DNA of 64,000 nt, taken from Paraburkholderia sacchari. GTDB taxonomy: Bacteria; Pseudomonadota; Gammaproteobacteria; Burkholderiales; Burkholderiaceae. The notes below the pieces were generated by a model. The model did no database searches and was not told the DNA's origin. It worked only from the letters and a program-made list of their open reading frames with translations. How positions within the stretch are numbered: the first letter of the stretch is position 1; each line of letters starts with the position of its first letter. Shown here piece by piece: positions 1 through 10,382 of the stretch. Location of the stretch: NCBI RefSeq assembly GCF_000785435.2, contig NZ_JTDB02000005.1, positions 1-64,000 on the forward strand. Direction: 5' to 3'. The position numbers and the translations under genes were made by a program.

Positions 1-15
1 CGCAGCAACCCGTCA

Positions 16-131
16 TGCCTGATGACCATAGCGAGCTGGTCCCACCCCTTCCCATCCCGAACAGGACCGTGAAACAGCTCCACGCCGATGATAGTGCGGA
101 TTGCCCGTGTGAAAGTAGGTAATCGTCAGGC
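16..131 (+). rRNA. rrf: 5S ribosomal RNA
   Basis: A 116-base stretch has the canonical beta-proteobacterial 5S sequence: a terminal helix formed by TGCCTGATGACC at the 5' end and its partner ending GTCAGGC, with the conserved loop containing CCCATCCCGAACAGG. It is the last gene of an rRNA operon whose 16S and 23S genes lie left of the window. The only sequence before it is a 15-base piece of the 23S-5S spacer. Ends are set from the pairing of the terminal helix, so they may be off by one or two bases. Confidence 0.95.
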
Positions 132-147
132 TCCTTATGCAGTATGT

Positions 148-187
148 CCAGAACCCCGGTGGCTCACCATGAGCGCCGGGGTTCTGG
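148..187 (+). terminator. rRNA operon terminator hairpin
   Basis: A perfect 12-bp inverted repeat (CCAGAACCCCGG / CCGGGGTTCTGG) with a 16-base loop lies 16 bases after the 5S gene. It is followed by only a weak T run (CGTTTACG). Position right after the 5S gene makes it the likely terminator of the rRNA operon. Confidence 0.75.
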
Positions 188-225
188 CGTTTACGCGCGC
201 GAATCAACTCAGAATCAGAAAACTA

Positions 226-457
226 TCAAGGTCCGGGTGTCGGTGACCACGCGGGAATATCCCGAGCGTAATGCAACACCCGGAGCACATCGATGTGATT
301 GTTTCGGTTAAATAGAACACGATATAGGGATAGCGCGTCAGCGCCCAGGTGAGCTGGTCCGGGATATCGAGTTCGTGAGCAGATCGGCGGAGCCGCTCAC
401 AGGATATGTACCGATATGTTTGTACGCGTCCTCAAGGGCGTCGACAAGTCCCTCGCC
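226..457 (-). pseudogene. RelE/ParE-family toxin relic (frameshifted)
   Basis: Translating the minus strand in three successive frames recovers one continuous ParE-like protein. The first piece is a helix reading LVDALEDAYKHIGTYPVSGS, the next is AHELDIPDQLTWALTRYPYI continuing VFYL, and the last is NNHIDVLRVLHYARDIPAW, ending at a TGA at 226-228. At least two frameshifts break it: one near the SGS/AHEL junction and one just after VFYL. This order and these motifs match the C-terminal two thirds of ParE toxins (PF05016), which inhibit gyrase in intact systems. No start codon or antitoxin gene is present; an in-frame stop lies just upstream. It is a dead remnant between the rRNA operon and the sigma factor gene. 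Confidence 0.7.
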
Positions 458-470
458 TCACCGCCAAACA

Positions 471-502
471 AAAAGCCCGTCACTCGCGTGACGGGCTTTT
501 TT
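471..502 (-). terminator. Bidirectional terminator after the sigma factor gene
   Basis: The sequence reads AAAAGCCCGTCAC, a four-base loop, then GTGACGGGCTTTTTT. This is a 9-bp GC-rich stem with an A run on one side and a T run on the other, so it can stop transcription from either strand. It sits about 36 bases past the stop codon of the minus-strand sigma factor gene and is the clearest intrinsic terminator in the window. Confidence 0.9.
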
Positions 503-538
503 CATTTCATCGCGGAACAACCGCAGCGATTAAACCGC

Positions 539-2515
<1,977 letters not shown>

Positions 2516-2996
2516 TACAATCTCCTCGAAAGGAATTGCCCAGCGTGGGCAAAAAGGGTCACGCGCCAGCGGCGTGGCGTCCTGGTGATGACGAAAAATT
2601 GCAGGGGAGTGGGCGGGGGCGCGTGCCGATCCCGCCGAGCGAGCGCCAAACGCACAATGGCGAGGCGGCCTGGATTTTCGTGCAATGCAGAAAGATCGCG
2701 TATGGTAGTGCGTTACGCCACGTGAGGCAACCGTAATCGTCGTGTTGGCGCACCAGACAGGTTTGTCCGGGGTCGGAACGAATTTGAAAGGTCGTCAAAA
2801 TGGTGTTTTGCGGGCTTCGCGGCTTTCCACGCGCCCGGTTAGACAAGGTTTCCGCACGATGGTTCGCAGGTTTTATCGCACCTGCGAAATGCCCCCGCCA
2901 CAATCGATCCCCATTATGTCGATTGCAGCGCACAACAATATCAAGAATAACGTGCGGCTACGTGTTTACGTTGACGACCACGCTTTCGAGCACGCG
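2516..2996. other. Non-coding leader upstream of the sigma factor gene
   Basis: About 480 bases separate the start of the sigma factor gene from the stop of the GFA gene. Apart from the Shine-Dalgarno at 2521-2527, no protein-like reading frame, RNA gene or strong hairpin is visible. Such a long leader probably carries the sigma factor promoter(s). No -35/-10 pair is clear enough to call. Confidence 0.4.
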
Positions 2997-3425
2997 TTAT
3001 GGCGGAAATTTGTCGTACCGCGGCAGCGTATCGGCGATCTCGTGCCATGGCGCCCTCGAGCCGACAAAGATGTGCCCTTGGGGACGGATGGAAGGCGTGT
3101 CGACGAGCGTGCCCATCGTCACATGGGCGAACGCCCCTTCGCGCACCACTGAATAGAGTAGCGAGCCGCAATGGCGGCAATGAACGTCGTGTGCCGCGCC
3201 CGGGTTGCCGTGAATGAGCAGATCGGTTTCGCCTTGCTCGAGGCGCAGGCGCGTGCGCTCGATGCCGGCGAACGGCTTGAAGGCTGATCCGGTGGCGCGC
3301 CGGCATTGCGAGCAATGGCAATTGAAGGCGTAGCCGAATGCGTCATCGACGCGATAGCGCACCGCGCCGCACAGGCACTGGCCGCGCAGTGTGGTGCGGG
3401 CGTTGTCAGCCGACGTTGCATTCAT
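2997..3425 (-). CDS. GFA / CENP-V domain zinc protein
   Basis: A 142-residue protein of the GFA family (named after glutathione-dependent formaldehyde-activating enzyme; most members have no proven reaction). It shows the family's zinc-binding cysteines: QCLCGAVRY near residue 17, NCHCSQCRR near 36, and HCRHCGS in the second half. Length is normal for the family and the start is ATG with no competing upstream start. It is transcribed toward the sigma factor gene, about 480 bases away, so an operon is unlikely. Substrate unknown. Confidence 0.88.
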   Translation of the reverse strand: MNATSADNARTTLRGQCLCGAVRYRVDDAFGYAFNCHCSQCRRATGSAFKPFAGIERTRLRLEQGETDLLIHGNPGAAHDVHCRHCGSLLYSVVREGAFAHVTMGTLVDTPSIRPQGHIFVGSRAPWHEIADTLPRYDKFPP

Positions 3426-3740
3426 GGGGACCTGGAAGCCAACGAAACGTTACCGATGCGATGTGTCGCGCATTGTCGTCTTGTTTATAGGCGAGCGTCG
3501 TGAAAAGCAGCGTCTCGCTGCGCAATGGCCGGTGCATGGCGAAAGGTAACCATATATGGGTTTTTTGCCCTGTTATCCAGGTTTGCCGCACGCCGCGACC
3601 ACGCAGCAAGGCCACTGGAAGCCATTCCTGGCCCCTTTGGTACGTCTTTTTGTTGTTGATGTTCACCAACCGGGCACCATCGCTTCGCGCCAATTCCCAA
3701 ATCCGGTTACCTGATGCATTGCCATGCGCGGCGATGGTGA
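3426..3740. other. AT-richer intergenic stretch, no convincing gene
   Basis: A 315-base gap between the GFA gene and the HTH gene. Its base composition is noticeably less GC-rich than its neighbours, with AT-rich spots near 3550 and 3650. Open frames exist on both strands, but their translations have no recognisable fold, start signal or family match. It may be foreign DNA or the edge of a small insertion. Confidence 0.4.
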
Positions 3741-4085
3741 CTAGCCGGGCCGTTCCCGCAGATCCTTCAAGCCCTTGATCACGACGAGCAGCGCGCGGCC
3801 GTGCTCCTCCGAGCCGTCCCACACATCGACGATGGCGTTGCGCAGCAATTCGTTATAGGCGGCCGCATGCCGCGACGCGGGCTTCACGCCATAGAAACTG
3901 CATAGCTTATTGAATGACGCACTCCGGCGCAGCCTGCGGCCGTTCGACAGCCGCAGCCGCGAGACCGTGGGCTGGCTGACTCCAGAAAGGCGCGCAATTT
4001 CGCTGGCCGAGCGCTCGTCGGCCGATAGCTGGCGCAGCAATTCCTGAACGGGAAAATCGGTGTCTGGGGCTTCCATGTCATGCAT
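3741..4085 (-). CDS. Small helix-turn-helix regulator
   Basis: A 114-residue DNA-binding protein. The HTH lies near residues 20-45 (SASEIARLSGVSQPTVSRLR), the arrangement of Xre- or LacI-like small repressors. The rest is helical with no second domain recognised. The frame stays open upstream to 4292, but the ATG at 4083-4085 fits the divergent gene at 4156 and removes a low-complexity arginine-rich head; the next in-frame ATG is at 4076. About 70 bases separate it from that divergent gene, so it may repress its neighbour, itself or both. It could also be an antitoxin-like regulator. No partner domain proves either. Confidence 0.65.
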   Translation of the reverse strand: MHDMEAPDTDFPVQELLRQLSADERSASEIARLSGVSQPTVSRLRLSNGRRLRRSASFNKLCSFYGVKPASRHAAAYNELLRNAIVDVWDGSEEHGRALLVVIKGLKDLRERPG

Positions 4086-4155
4086 TATACCTATACAGTA
4101 ACGTTTATTGAATTGCTCGCCAGATTGGTGGGCGCGCTGCATTCCGAGGAAGTCG

Positions 4156-5268
4156 ATGGCACTGAAACACCTACCGCCCACGTTTTGCTGGTCCAGGATT
4201 GGATCGGAGACGGGAGAAGATCTCCCCACGATCGTCCTTCGCAAGGAGTGGGAGCGGCGTCTGGGCGGCGGGCGGTTTCTGTGGGGCATCAATCAGTCCC
4301 TCGGCAACAGCGCGCAGGTTGCCGCACTGCGCACGGGCTCGCTGCTCGCACTGTTTTCGCCGGCGGCAAGCCGCGCACGGGTTGCAGACGTCAAGCGCGA
4401 GGACGCGCTCGTCTGGAATGCATGGGTGGACGCGAGCGGCCAGGTGCGTCCGCTGCCGCCGCACGTGTTCGTCACGAGCCGCACGCGCTTTCCTTCGGGC
4501 AAGCCGCGCGATCATCACTACGCGCTCGTGTGCGCATCGCCTACGGAACTCAGCATCGGCAGCAGCCTGCGCGTGCAGCCCGAGCGACTGCGCAGCGTGA
4601 GCACGGCGAAGGCGCCGTGTGCTTCGCAGGGCACGGTCGTGGTGGACCGCGTCGAGCGCGCGGCGCCAAGGGCGGGCGCGGAATTCGGCGCTGCGGGTTA
4701 TCCGGTCGCGTTTGGCGTGGAGCTCGAGGCGCCGTATTTCGTGCGTCTTGCGCAACCCACGCGCGTGAAGGCGCGCGATATGGCGGCACTCCACGAAGCC
4801 GTGCGCAATGGCGATTTCAATACCTGGCTGGAACTCACGAAGCGTCTGCGCAGTGCAGCGCCCGCCGAGCATGCGCGCGGTGTTACTAGCGATCTCTTCG
4901 ATTTGCTGGCGAAGGCGCGCGATTTGGGCGCTGTGCGTTCGATTGCGCGCGACACCGATTTCGACGCTTGCGCGGAAATGTCGCACAGCCGTCGCAGCGA
5001 GACGTCGGCGTTGCTCGCGCGCGGCGTCACGCGCGATCTCTTCGCGCGCGATCTTTTCGATATCGTCCCGGCGGAGTGCACGGCGTCTGTGAAGGGAGGC
5101 GCTGGCCCCCGCGTCAGGGGCGCCACCTTCGGGGCTGCGGCTAAAGAGACGTCCTGCGGGACGCAAGTCGATTTGTTGCGTGGCGCCGACTGGACGCAAT
5201 TGACTATGGAACTATATGGCGATCAACACCCATTCAAGCGAGGCCGAGGCCGCCCGACGCTTTCTTGA
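4156..5268 (+). CDS. Unrecognised protein divergent from the HTH gene
   Basis: An open frame of 370 residues that I cannot place in a family. The N-terminal 200 residues look folded (motifs RKEWERRLGGGRFLWGINQS and HVFVTSRTRFPSG) with no signal peptide or membrane segment. The region near 250-310 repeats a short helical unit twice (ARGVTSDLFD and ARGVTRDLFA). The last 50 residues are low-complexity, and the DNA there has small hairpins (near 5102-5130 and 5150-5160), so the true end could differ. The ATG at 4156 was preferred over one at 4108, which would almost touch the divergent regulator. It overlaps the next gene by 53 bases. Codon use is GC-rich like the rest of the chromosome. Confidence 0.55.
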   Translation: MALKHLPPTFCWSRIGSETGEDLPTIVLRKEWERRLGGGRFLWGINQSLGNSAQVAALRTGSLLALFSPAASRARVADVKREDALVWNAWVDASGQVRPLPPHVFVTSRTRFPSGKPRDHHYALVCASPTELSIGSSLRVQPERLRSVSTAKAPCASQGTVVVDRVERAAPRAGAEFGAAGYPVAFGVELEAPYFVRLAQPTRVKARDMAALHEAVRNGDFNTWLELTKRLRSAAPAEHARGVTSDLFDLLAKARDLGAVRSIARDTDFDACAEMSHSRRSETSALLARGVTRDLFARDLFDIVPAECTASVKGGAGPRVRGATFGAAAKETSCGTQVDLLRGADWTQLTMELYGDQHPFKRGRGRPTLS

Positions 5269-5473
5269 GGCCAGCCGCAACGTCGATCAGGCATTTCGTG
5301 CGATGCGCGCTGTGCATGACGATGCAGACGACTCGGCTCCGACACTCGCGTGCGGCGAGGCCCAGTCTCGTCTCGACCTCGCGCTCGACGAACTGGCGCG
5401 CGCGCAGGCACTGTTCGATTCGGTCGCGCGCGTGCAGGGGCGGCGGCGCGCACAGGGCGGAATGAATGCCTGA
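5216..5473 (+). CDS. Small hypothetical protein
   Basis: An 85-residue, alanine-rich, almost fully helical protein (EAEAARRFLEASRNVDQAF at the start, LDLALDELARAQALFDSVA in the middle), likely to form a helical hairpin or coiled coil. It starts inside the 3' end of the preceding unrecognised gene in another frame, so the two may be translationally coupled. The Shine-Dalgarno is weak. It could be a partner of that gene; no family assigned. Confidence 0.5.
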   Translation: MAINTHSSEAEAARRFLEASRNVDQAFRAMRAVHDDADDSAPTLACGEAQSRLDLALDELARAQALFDSVARVQGRRRAQGGMNA

Positions 5474-5530
5474 GCGATCGCACCGCCTGCATAGATCGCA
5501 CACCACACCCCGAGCGGCCGGAACGTCACG

Positions 5531-6397
5531 ATGACGCAAGAGGCCGCGCAAACCGGCGTAGGCCCCATGGCGCTGGTGGCGATCGAGCAGCGGCTCGCGC
5601 CACATCTGCGCATCGTCGACGATGATCTCGCCGCCGCGCTGCTGCCCGCGCCCGCGCGCCTGCTCATCGCGTTGATGGGCTCGCGCACGGCGGCGCGCAT
5701 GGCCGTAATGGCCGAGCGCAAGTATCCGGGCCTGTGGGGCGGCATGCTGTGCCGCAAGCGCTATATCGACGAAAAGCTGCTCGAAGCGCTTCCTCAGGTG
5801 GAAGCGTTCGTGAATCTGGGCGCGGGTTTCGACACGCGCGCCTACCGGCTGCTGCACGACAGCGGCGTGCATGCGTGGGAACTGGATCAGGCCGTCAATA
5901 TCGCAGCCAAACGAAAGCGCCTCGCGAAGCGCTTTGGCGCGATACCGTCGTTCGCGACGCTAGTGGCGGTCGATTTCGAGCATCTCGCGCTCGACGCCGT
6001 GCTGGCCGCGCAAGGCTATACGCGCAACCGGCGCACGTTTTTCGTGTGGGAAGGCGTCACGCAATATCTCGATGAGGCCACCGTGCGGGCCACGCTTGAA
6101 ATGCTTGCGCGAGCCGCGCCTGGCAGCCGCCTCGCGTTCACCTATGTGCGCAGGGATTTTCTCGAAGGAAACGTGCCGCAGGGGCAAGAGGCGCTTTATC
6201 GCCGCTTCGTGTCGCCGCAGGCGATCTGGCGCTTCGGCCTCGATCCCGAAGCGGTGCGCGCGTTTCTCGCGGCCTATGGCTGGCGTGTCATCGAACAGCC
6301 CGAGCCGGACGAACTTGCACGCCGCTACATCGTGTCCACCAGCCGCCCGCTCACCTGCATGCCGATCGAGCGCACGGTCTGCGCCGAGCGCGTCTAG
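5531..6397 (+). CDS. Class I SAM-dependent methyltransferase, leucine carboxyl methyltransferase-like
   Basis: A 288-residue protein of the LCM/PPM1-like family of small-molecule O-methyltransferases. The SAM-binding motif I is FVNLGAGFDTRAYRL near residue 95, followed by an acidic ribose-contact region ending AWELDQ, then the family motif FVWEGVTQYLD near 180. Length is normal. Substrates in this family vary and cannot be read from sequence. It follows the small helical gene by 57 bases on the same strand. A second member of the family lies at 24108-24965. Confidence 0.85.
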   Translation: MTQEAAQTGVGPMALVAIEQRLAPHLRIVDDDLAAALLPAPARLLIALMGSRTAARMAVMAERKYPGLWGGMLCRKRYIDEKLLEALPQVEAFVNLGAGFDTRAYRLLHDSGVHAWELDQAVNIAAKRKRLAKRFGAIPSFATLVAVDFEHLALDAVLAAQGYTRNRRTFFVWEGVTQYLDEATVRATLEMLARAAPGSRLAFTYVRRDFLEGNVPQGQEALYRRFVSPQAIWRFGLDPEAVRAFLAAYGWRVIEQPEPDELARRYIVSTSRPLTCMPIERTVCAERV

Positions 6398-6432
6398 CTG
6401 CTCCGGCGCGCAAAACGCAACGCAGTGCCGCG

Positions 6433-6639
6433 CTATCCCCGTGGCTCCGCTTTGAGTTCGAGCAGTTGCGCGACGAGCGGCCAGCGTCCGGCCGCTTCCT
6501 GCCAGGCGTCCTCGGCTTGCACGTCGAAATAGCGTTCGGCGTTCACGCCCTCGACGAGCCGCGCGAGCGCTTCGATATCGCCAGGCAGCGCCGCATTGCT
6601 GCGCGCACGCCGCCTGTTCAGCCAGCCTCGTAGCGCCAT
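6433..6639 (-). CDS. bcsR: Cellulose biosynthesis accessory protein BcsR
   Basis: A 68-residue protein whose C-terminal half (YFDVQAEDAWQEAAGRWPLV and onward to LLEL) matches the short BcsR/YhjR family. BcsR, with BcsQ, supports assembly and membrane placement of the bacterial cellulose synthase in enterobacteria. Its ATG directly follows the TAA of bcsG, so it was the last cistron of a bcsA-bcsG-bcsR transcript. BcsR often lies upstream of bcsQ elsewhere; no bcsQ is here. The frame is intact, but with bcsA and bcsG broken it probably has no role. Confidence 0.7.
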   Translation of the reverse strand: MALRGWLNRRRARSNAALPGDIEALARLVEGVNAERYFDVQAEDAWQEAAGRWPLVAQLLELKAEPRG

Positions 6640-7920
6640 TTACTTGCCTCCCGGTACCCACACGCCGTCCGGCGTATGGATCACGTAGCCCGTGGGCGTG
6701 GTCATCATCACGGTGGCCTCGTTCTCGCCCACCATGCGCGTTTGCGGCAGGTTCGTCGCGTACTGTGCGAGCGGCTGCGCGCCGGGCAGGAACGGACTGC
6801 TCGCGACGAGGTTCGAGAGCAGTTGCGCGAGCGCGAGGAAGCTCGTGGGCGTGTCGATCGTGACCGCTCCGCCCGCGTGCTCCGTGCCCGCGGGCAGACC
6901 CACGACTTTCACGCCCACCGGCACGTGCACGATGTTCGGCGTGGGGATTTCGCGCATGCCCGCGATCTGGTTGTCTTCGCCGCGCAGCGCCGCGCCGTGC
7001 TCGGGCACGAACACGATCACGGCCTTGCGGCCCGACTGCGCGACGAGATCGATCAGCTTGTCGACGTCGCCGAGCAGCGATTGCAGGCGGATTGGATAGG
7101 ACTGCAGGCTGGTGAGTTTCGCGTTGGCGCCGGGCATGCGGTTGCCGTCGTGCAGCGTCACCGTGTTGTAGTAAAGCGCAACCGGGCCGCTATAGCTCGC
7201 ACCGGAGCTGAAGTTCGTGAAGACGTAGTCGAAGCGCGAAAAGAGCGGGTTGTTGCGCATTTTCGCGACGTCCATGTCGTCCCACGAAAGCGAGCAGATA
7301 TGCACGACGATGATGTCGAACTGTGCGTTCGCATCGGTCGTGAGCGGCGTGAAGTTCACATGGCGGCCTTCCTCGTTGGCGCGGAACGCCGCGAGCTGCT
7401 GGTCGTAGTTGCCGACCTGGTCGTTGCGCGGCTCGTCGCCGTTGGAGACGTTCGCGTTGTCGCTGTCGTTGCCGTTCTGGGCGAGCGTACCGGTGGCGTT
7501 TGCGATCAGCGTGCCCGCGCCCTGTCACAGCGGCACCGCAACGAGCGCGATCAGCACGAACGTCGTCACGCGAACCCAACGGTTGATGATGAAGTAAAGC
7601 AGCAGCGCGAGCACGGCGCTTACCGCCATCGAGAGCGAGACGAAGCGCCCGGTCAGCTCCAGCATGTACTCCGGGGTGAACGTGAGCAGCACGGGGAGCT
7701 GCGAAATCGCGCGGCCGATGGGCGGCATGTCCGATTCGTGATAGGCGAGCGCGATGCCCGTGATCACCGTGAGCAGGTTGCGCGCGATGCGCGGCCCGCG
7801 CTTTTTTACCGGCAGCAAGAGCGCAATGACGAACAGGATGTTCAGCAGCCAGTCCGCTTTGAGCTTGCCGAGCGAGTAGAGGTACAGCTTGGCGATGAAG
7901 TAGAGATTCCAGAGGCCCAT
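6640..7920 (-). pseudogene. bcsG: bcsG, cellulose phosphoethanolamine transferase (nonsense codon and internal deletion)
   Basis: BcsG is an inner-membrane zinc enzyme that adds phosphoethanolamine to cellulose. Residues 1-131 hold the multi-pass membrane domain, starting MGLWNLYFIAKLYLYSLG. A TGA at 7525-7527 then stops the frame. The same frame resumes with the periplasmic catalytic domain (HICSLSWDDMD, NFSSGASYSGP, PEHGAALRG) to 6640. A second lesion is visible near 7180: the text passes from SYSGP straight to ALYYNTVTLHDGN, while in E. coli BcsG about 90 residues separate these motifs, so a block of the catalytic domain is gone in frame. Either lesion should abolish activity. The gene follows bcsA by 42 bases. 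Confidence 0.88.
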
Positions 7921-7962
7921 GTTCGGTCGCGTTCCCGCGTGAATTCCGTGTCGTAATGGCGG

Positions 7963-9789
7963 TTATGGCTGGCGAGCCGGCTTGTTCCGCTCGGGCCGGC
8001 GTCGCATGAAGAAGTTCTCGAGCGCGTCGAAGAACGCATCGGCGAGACGCAGATAGCCCTGCCAGCTCAGTGTGATGAGTTCGACGAGCCCGTTGAGCGG
8101 CGCGTCCTCGCGCGGCACGTCTTCCGAGTCGAGCCAGGCGTCGGCGCGGCCGAAGGTGCACTCGACGAGGCGCCGCTCGCGCTCCACGCTCAGGTTCTCG
8201 AAGCGCACGCCCAGATGCCCGCCAGACAGACGCGCGACCACCGCCGGGAAATCATGCTCGAGCGTGCCGCGCGAAAGGCACACGTTCACGCGCTCGCCGG
8301 CCGCGAGTTTTTCCGCTTGGGCTTCGGCGGGCAGCACGAGGCCGAGGCCCCCCATCGAATAGTTCTCGGTCTTGCAGGCGAGCGTGCGGCCGTCAGGCAG
8401 CGTGAGCATGGCGGGCACGCGCAGCGGGATGCGGTGCGCGACGCGCACCTGGCGCGCTTCCTTCGCCACACCTACCGCGAGGCCCAGCACCGTGAGGTTC
8501 ACGAAGGCCCAGAACAGATTCATGAACACGGTGGCGGGTTCGTCGCTTTGCCAGATCGTGAGCCGCCCGATGCCGGCCAGCACGGCGAGCACGTTGATGC
8601 CGAGCAGCACGAGATACGGCGTGGAAATGGTCCAGTCGAGATAGTCGCGTTCGATGTGGCCGCCCTTGGCGGTCACGTTGAACTTGCCGAGCTTCGGGTT
8701 GATGAACGCCATCGTGGTGGGCAGCGCGATATACCAGGCGAGCACGCTCTCGTAGGCTTCGGCCCAGAACGAATGACGGTAGTGGCCCTGGATGCGCGAG
8801 TTGGCGATAGCCGCGATCACGAGATACGGCAGCACGTAGGCGAGGATGACCGGCGCCGGCGTATTGATCACGTGCAGCCCGAAGAACAGGAACGAGCACG
8901 GCATCACGAGGAAGATCAGGCGCGGGATGCCGTAGCAGAAGTGCAGCATCGCGTTGCTGTAGCACAGGCGCTGGAAGAACGAGAGCCCTTTGCCGAGCCA
9001 CGGATTGTCGACGCGGAAGATCTGCGTCATGCCGCGCGCCCAGCGGATGCGCTGGCCGATATGGCCCGCGAGGCTCTCGGTTGCGAGGCCCGCGGCCTGC
9101 ACGGTGCGCAGGTACGCCGAGGTGTAGCCCGCGCGGTGCAGGCGCAGCGAGGTGTGCGCGTCCTCGGTCACGGTCTCCACAGCAATCCCGCCGATCGACT
9201 CGAGCGGATTGCGCTTGATGATCGCGCACGAGCCGCAGAAGAAGGTGGCGTCCCAGAAGTCGTTGCCGTCCTGGATCAGGCCGTAGAACAGGCTGCCTTC
9301 GTTGGGCACGCGATGGAACGTGTCGAAGTTGCGCTCGAACGGATCGGGCGAGAAGAAGTGGTGCGGCGTTTGCACCACCGCGCATTTCGGATCGGCGAGG
9401 AAGGTGCCCACCGTGGTTTGCAGGAACGAGCGCGTGGGAATGTGATCGCAGTCGAAGATCGCGATCAGATCGCCCTGGGTGAGCGGCAGCGCGTGATTGA
9501 TGTTGCCGGCCTTCGCGTGGGTGTGCTCTTCGCGGCGGATATAGCCGATGCCTGCCTGCGCGGCGAAATCGCGGAATTCGTCGCGGTCGCCGTCGTCGAG
9601 CAGATAGACGCGCAGCTTCTCGCGCGGCCAGTCAATCGCGCTGGCCGCGAATACCGTTGGGCGCACGACCGAAAGCGGCTCGTTGTAGGTCGGAATGTAG
9701 ATGTCGACGCTCGGCCAGTCGGCGGGATCGTCGGGCAGCGCGCTCGGCTTGTGGCGCAGCGGCCAGGCCGTCTGCACGTAGCCGAACAC
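7963..9789 (-). pseudogene. bcsA: bcsA, cellulose synthase catalytic subunit lacking its N-terminus
   Basis: 608 residues remain of a protein usually near 800-870. Glycosyltransferase motifs are intact: YIPTYNEPL, LDDGDRDEF, FDCDHIPTRSF, TED and QRIRWARG, followed by membrane helices and a C-terminal PilZ domain with RIPLR and NYSMGG, the c-di-GMP contacts. What is missing is everything before GYVQTAWPL: in intact BcsA several N-terminal membrane helices precede this point. Upstream the frame hits a TAG four codons before the GTG at 9789, and the DNA changes into an unrelated plus-strand gene tail. No bcsB, bcsZ, bcsC or bcsQ is nearby. The remnant is probably non-functional, though the surviving frame is uninterrupted. 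Confidence 0.85.
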
Positions 9790-9790
9790 C

Positions 9791-9907
9791 GAACTCAGGT
9801 ACTACACCAATGTGGCCGCCGACAAGAAAAAGCTGCCCGGGCCGATCGCCGCGCAACGCAACCAGGTCTGCCCGCCGGAGCAGGAGGTCGTGCGGATGAT
9901 GCCGTGA
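9791..9907 (+). pseudogene. 3' tail of an unrelated plus-strand gene at the bcsA breakpoint
   Basis: From about 9791 a plus-strand frame reads YYTNVAADKKKLPGPIAAQR and ends VVRMMP plus TGA at 9905-9907. It looks like the natural C-terminus of a protein (charged and proline-rich, ordinary codon use) but has no start, because its upstream part is replaced by the antisense of bcsA. I do not recognise the family. It marks the other side of the deletion or rearrangement that removed the bcsA 5' end. Confidence 0.45.
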
Positions 9908-10026
9908 AGCTGTCATAACCCGGCGGGCTTCGCGATCGAATGCGCCGGCATGGTAACGTTAGGCCCGCGCCGCAATTGCGCGCGCATTCATGAATGACGA
10001 AAAAAGCGAAGAGAAAGGAGCAGAAC

Positions 10027-10320
10027 GTGGTCTACGAAATGGCGCATATCTCCGTGCAGGCCGGCAAGAATGCCGAATTCGAAGCAGCCGTGGCGCAGGC
10101 CTTGCCGCTATTCCACCGCGCGCGCGGCTGTACCGCAGTGGAACTGCAGCGCAGTGTGGAGGAGCCGAACCAGTACGTGCTCGTCGTGCAATGGGACACG
10201 CTGGAAGACCATATGATCCACTTCCGCGAATCCGCCGACTTCCAGACGTGGCGCGGCCTCGTGGGACCGTACTTCGAGAAGCCGCCGGTCGTGGGGCATA
10301 CGCAAGTGGTGGTGAAGTAA
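10027..10320 (+). CDS. Antibiotic biosynthesis monooxygenase (ABM) domain protein
   Basis: A 97-residue ferredoxin-like ABM-fold protein (MAHISVQAGKNAEFEAAVAQ, then VVQWDTLEDHMIHFRESADF). Small single-domain members act as cofactor-free oxygenases or as unassigned dimeric proteins. Start: a GTG at 10027 has AAAGGAG at 10014-10020, six bases upstream. The upstream ATG at 9994 has no such site and adds a lysine-rich head. It stands alone and is convergent with nasS. No substrate can be inferred. Confidence 0.82.
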   Translation: MVYEMAHISVQAGKNAEFEAAVAQALPLFHRARGCTAVELQRSVEEPNQYVLVVQWDTLEDHMIHFRESADFQTWRGLVGPYFEKPPVVGHTQVVVK

Positions 10321-10354
10321 GCTGCGGGAAAATGGCGAACTGATCGAAGGACCA

Positions 10355-10374
10355 GGCGCTCACCCATGAGCGCC
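10355..10374. terminator. Stem-loop between convergent ABM and nasS genes
   Basis: GGCGCTCA, a four-base loop, then TGAGCGCC: a perfect 8-bp stem in the 62-base gap between two convergent genes. A short TTATCC follows on the plus side. It is a plausible but weak two-way terminator. Confidence 0.55.
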
Positions 10375-10382
10375 TTATCCAC

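Noticed and set aside
3406..3822. Possible gene on the minus strand in the AT-richer gap
   Set aside because: It overlaps two supported genes, has no ribosome site and no recognisable fold.
8215..9918. Plus-strand open frame of 567 codons opposite bcsA
   Set aside because: Antisense shadow of the bcsA remnant; composition is typical of a complement frame and no domain is seen.
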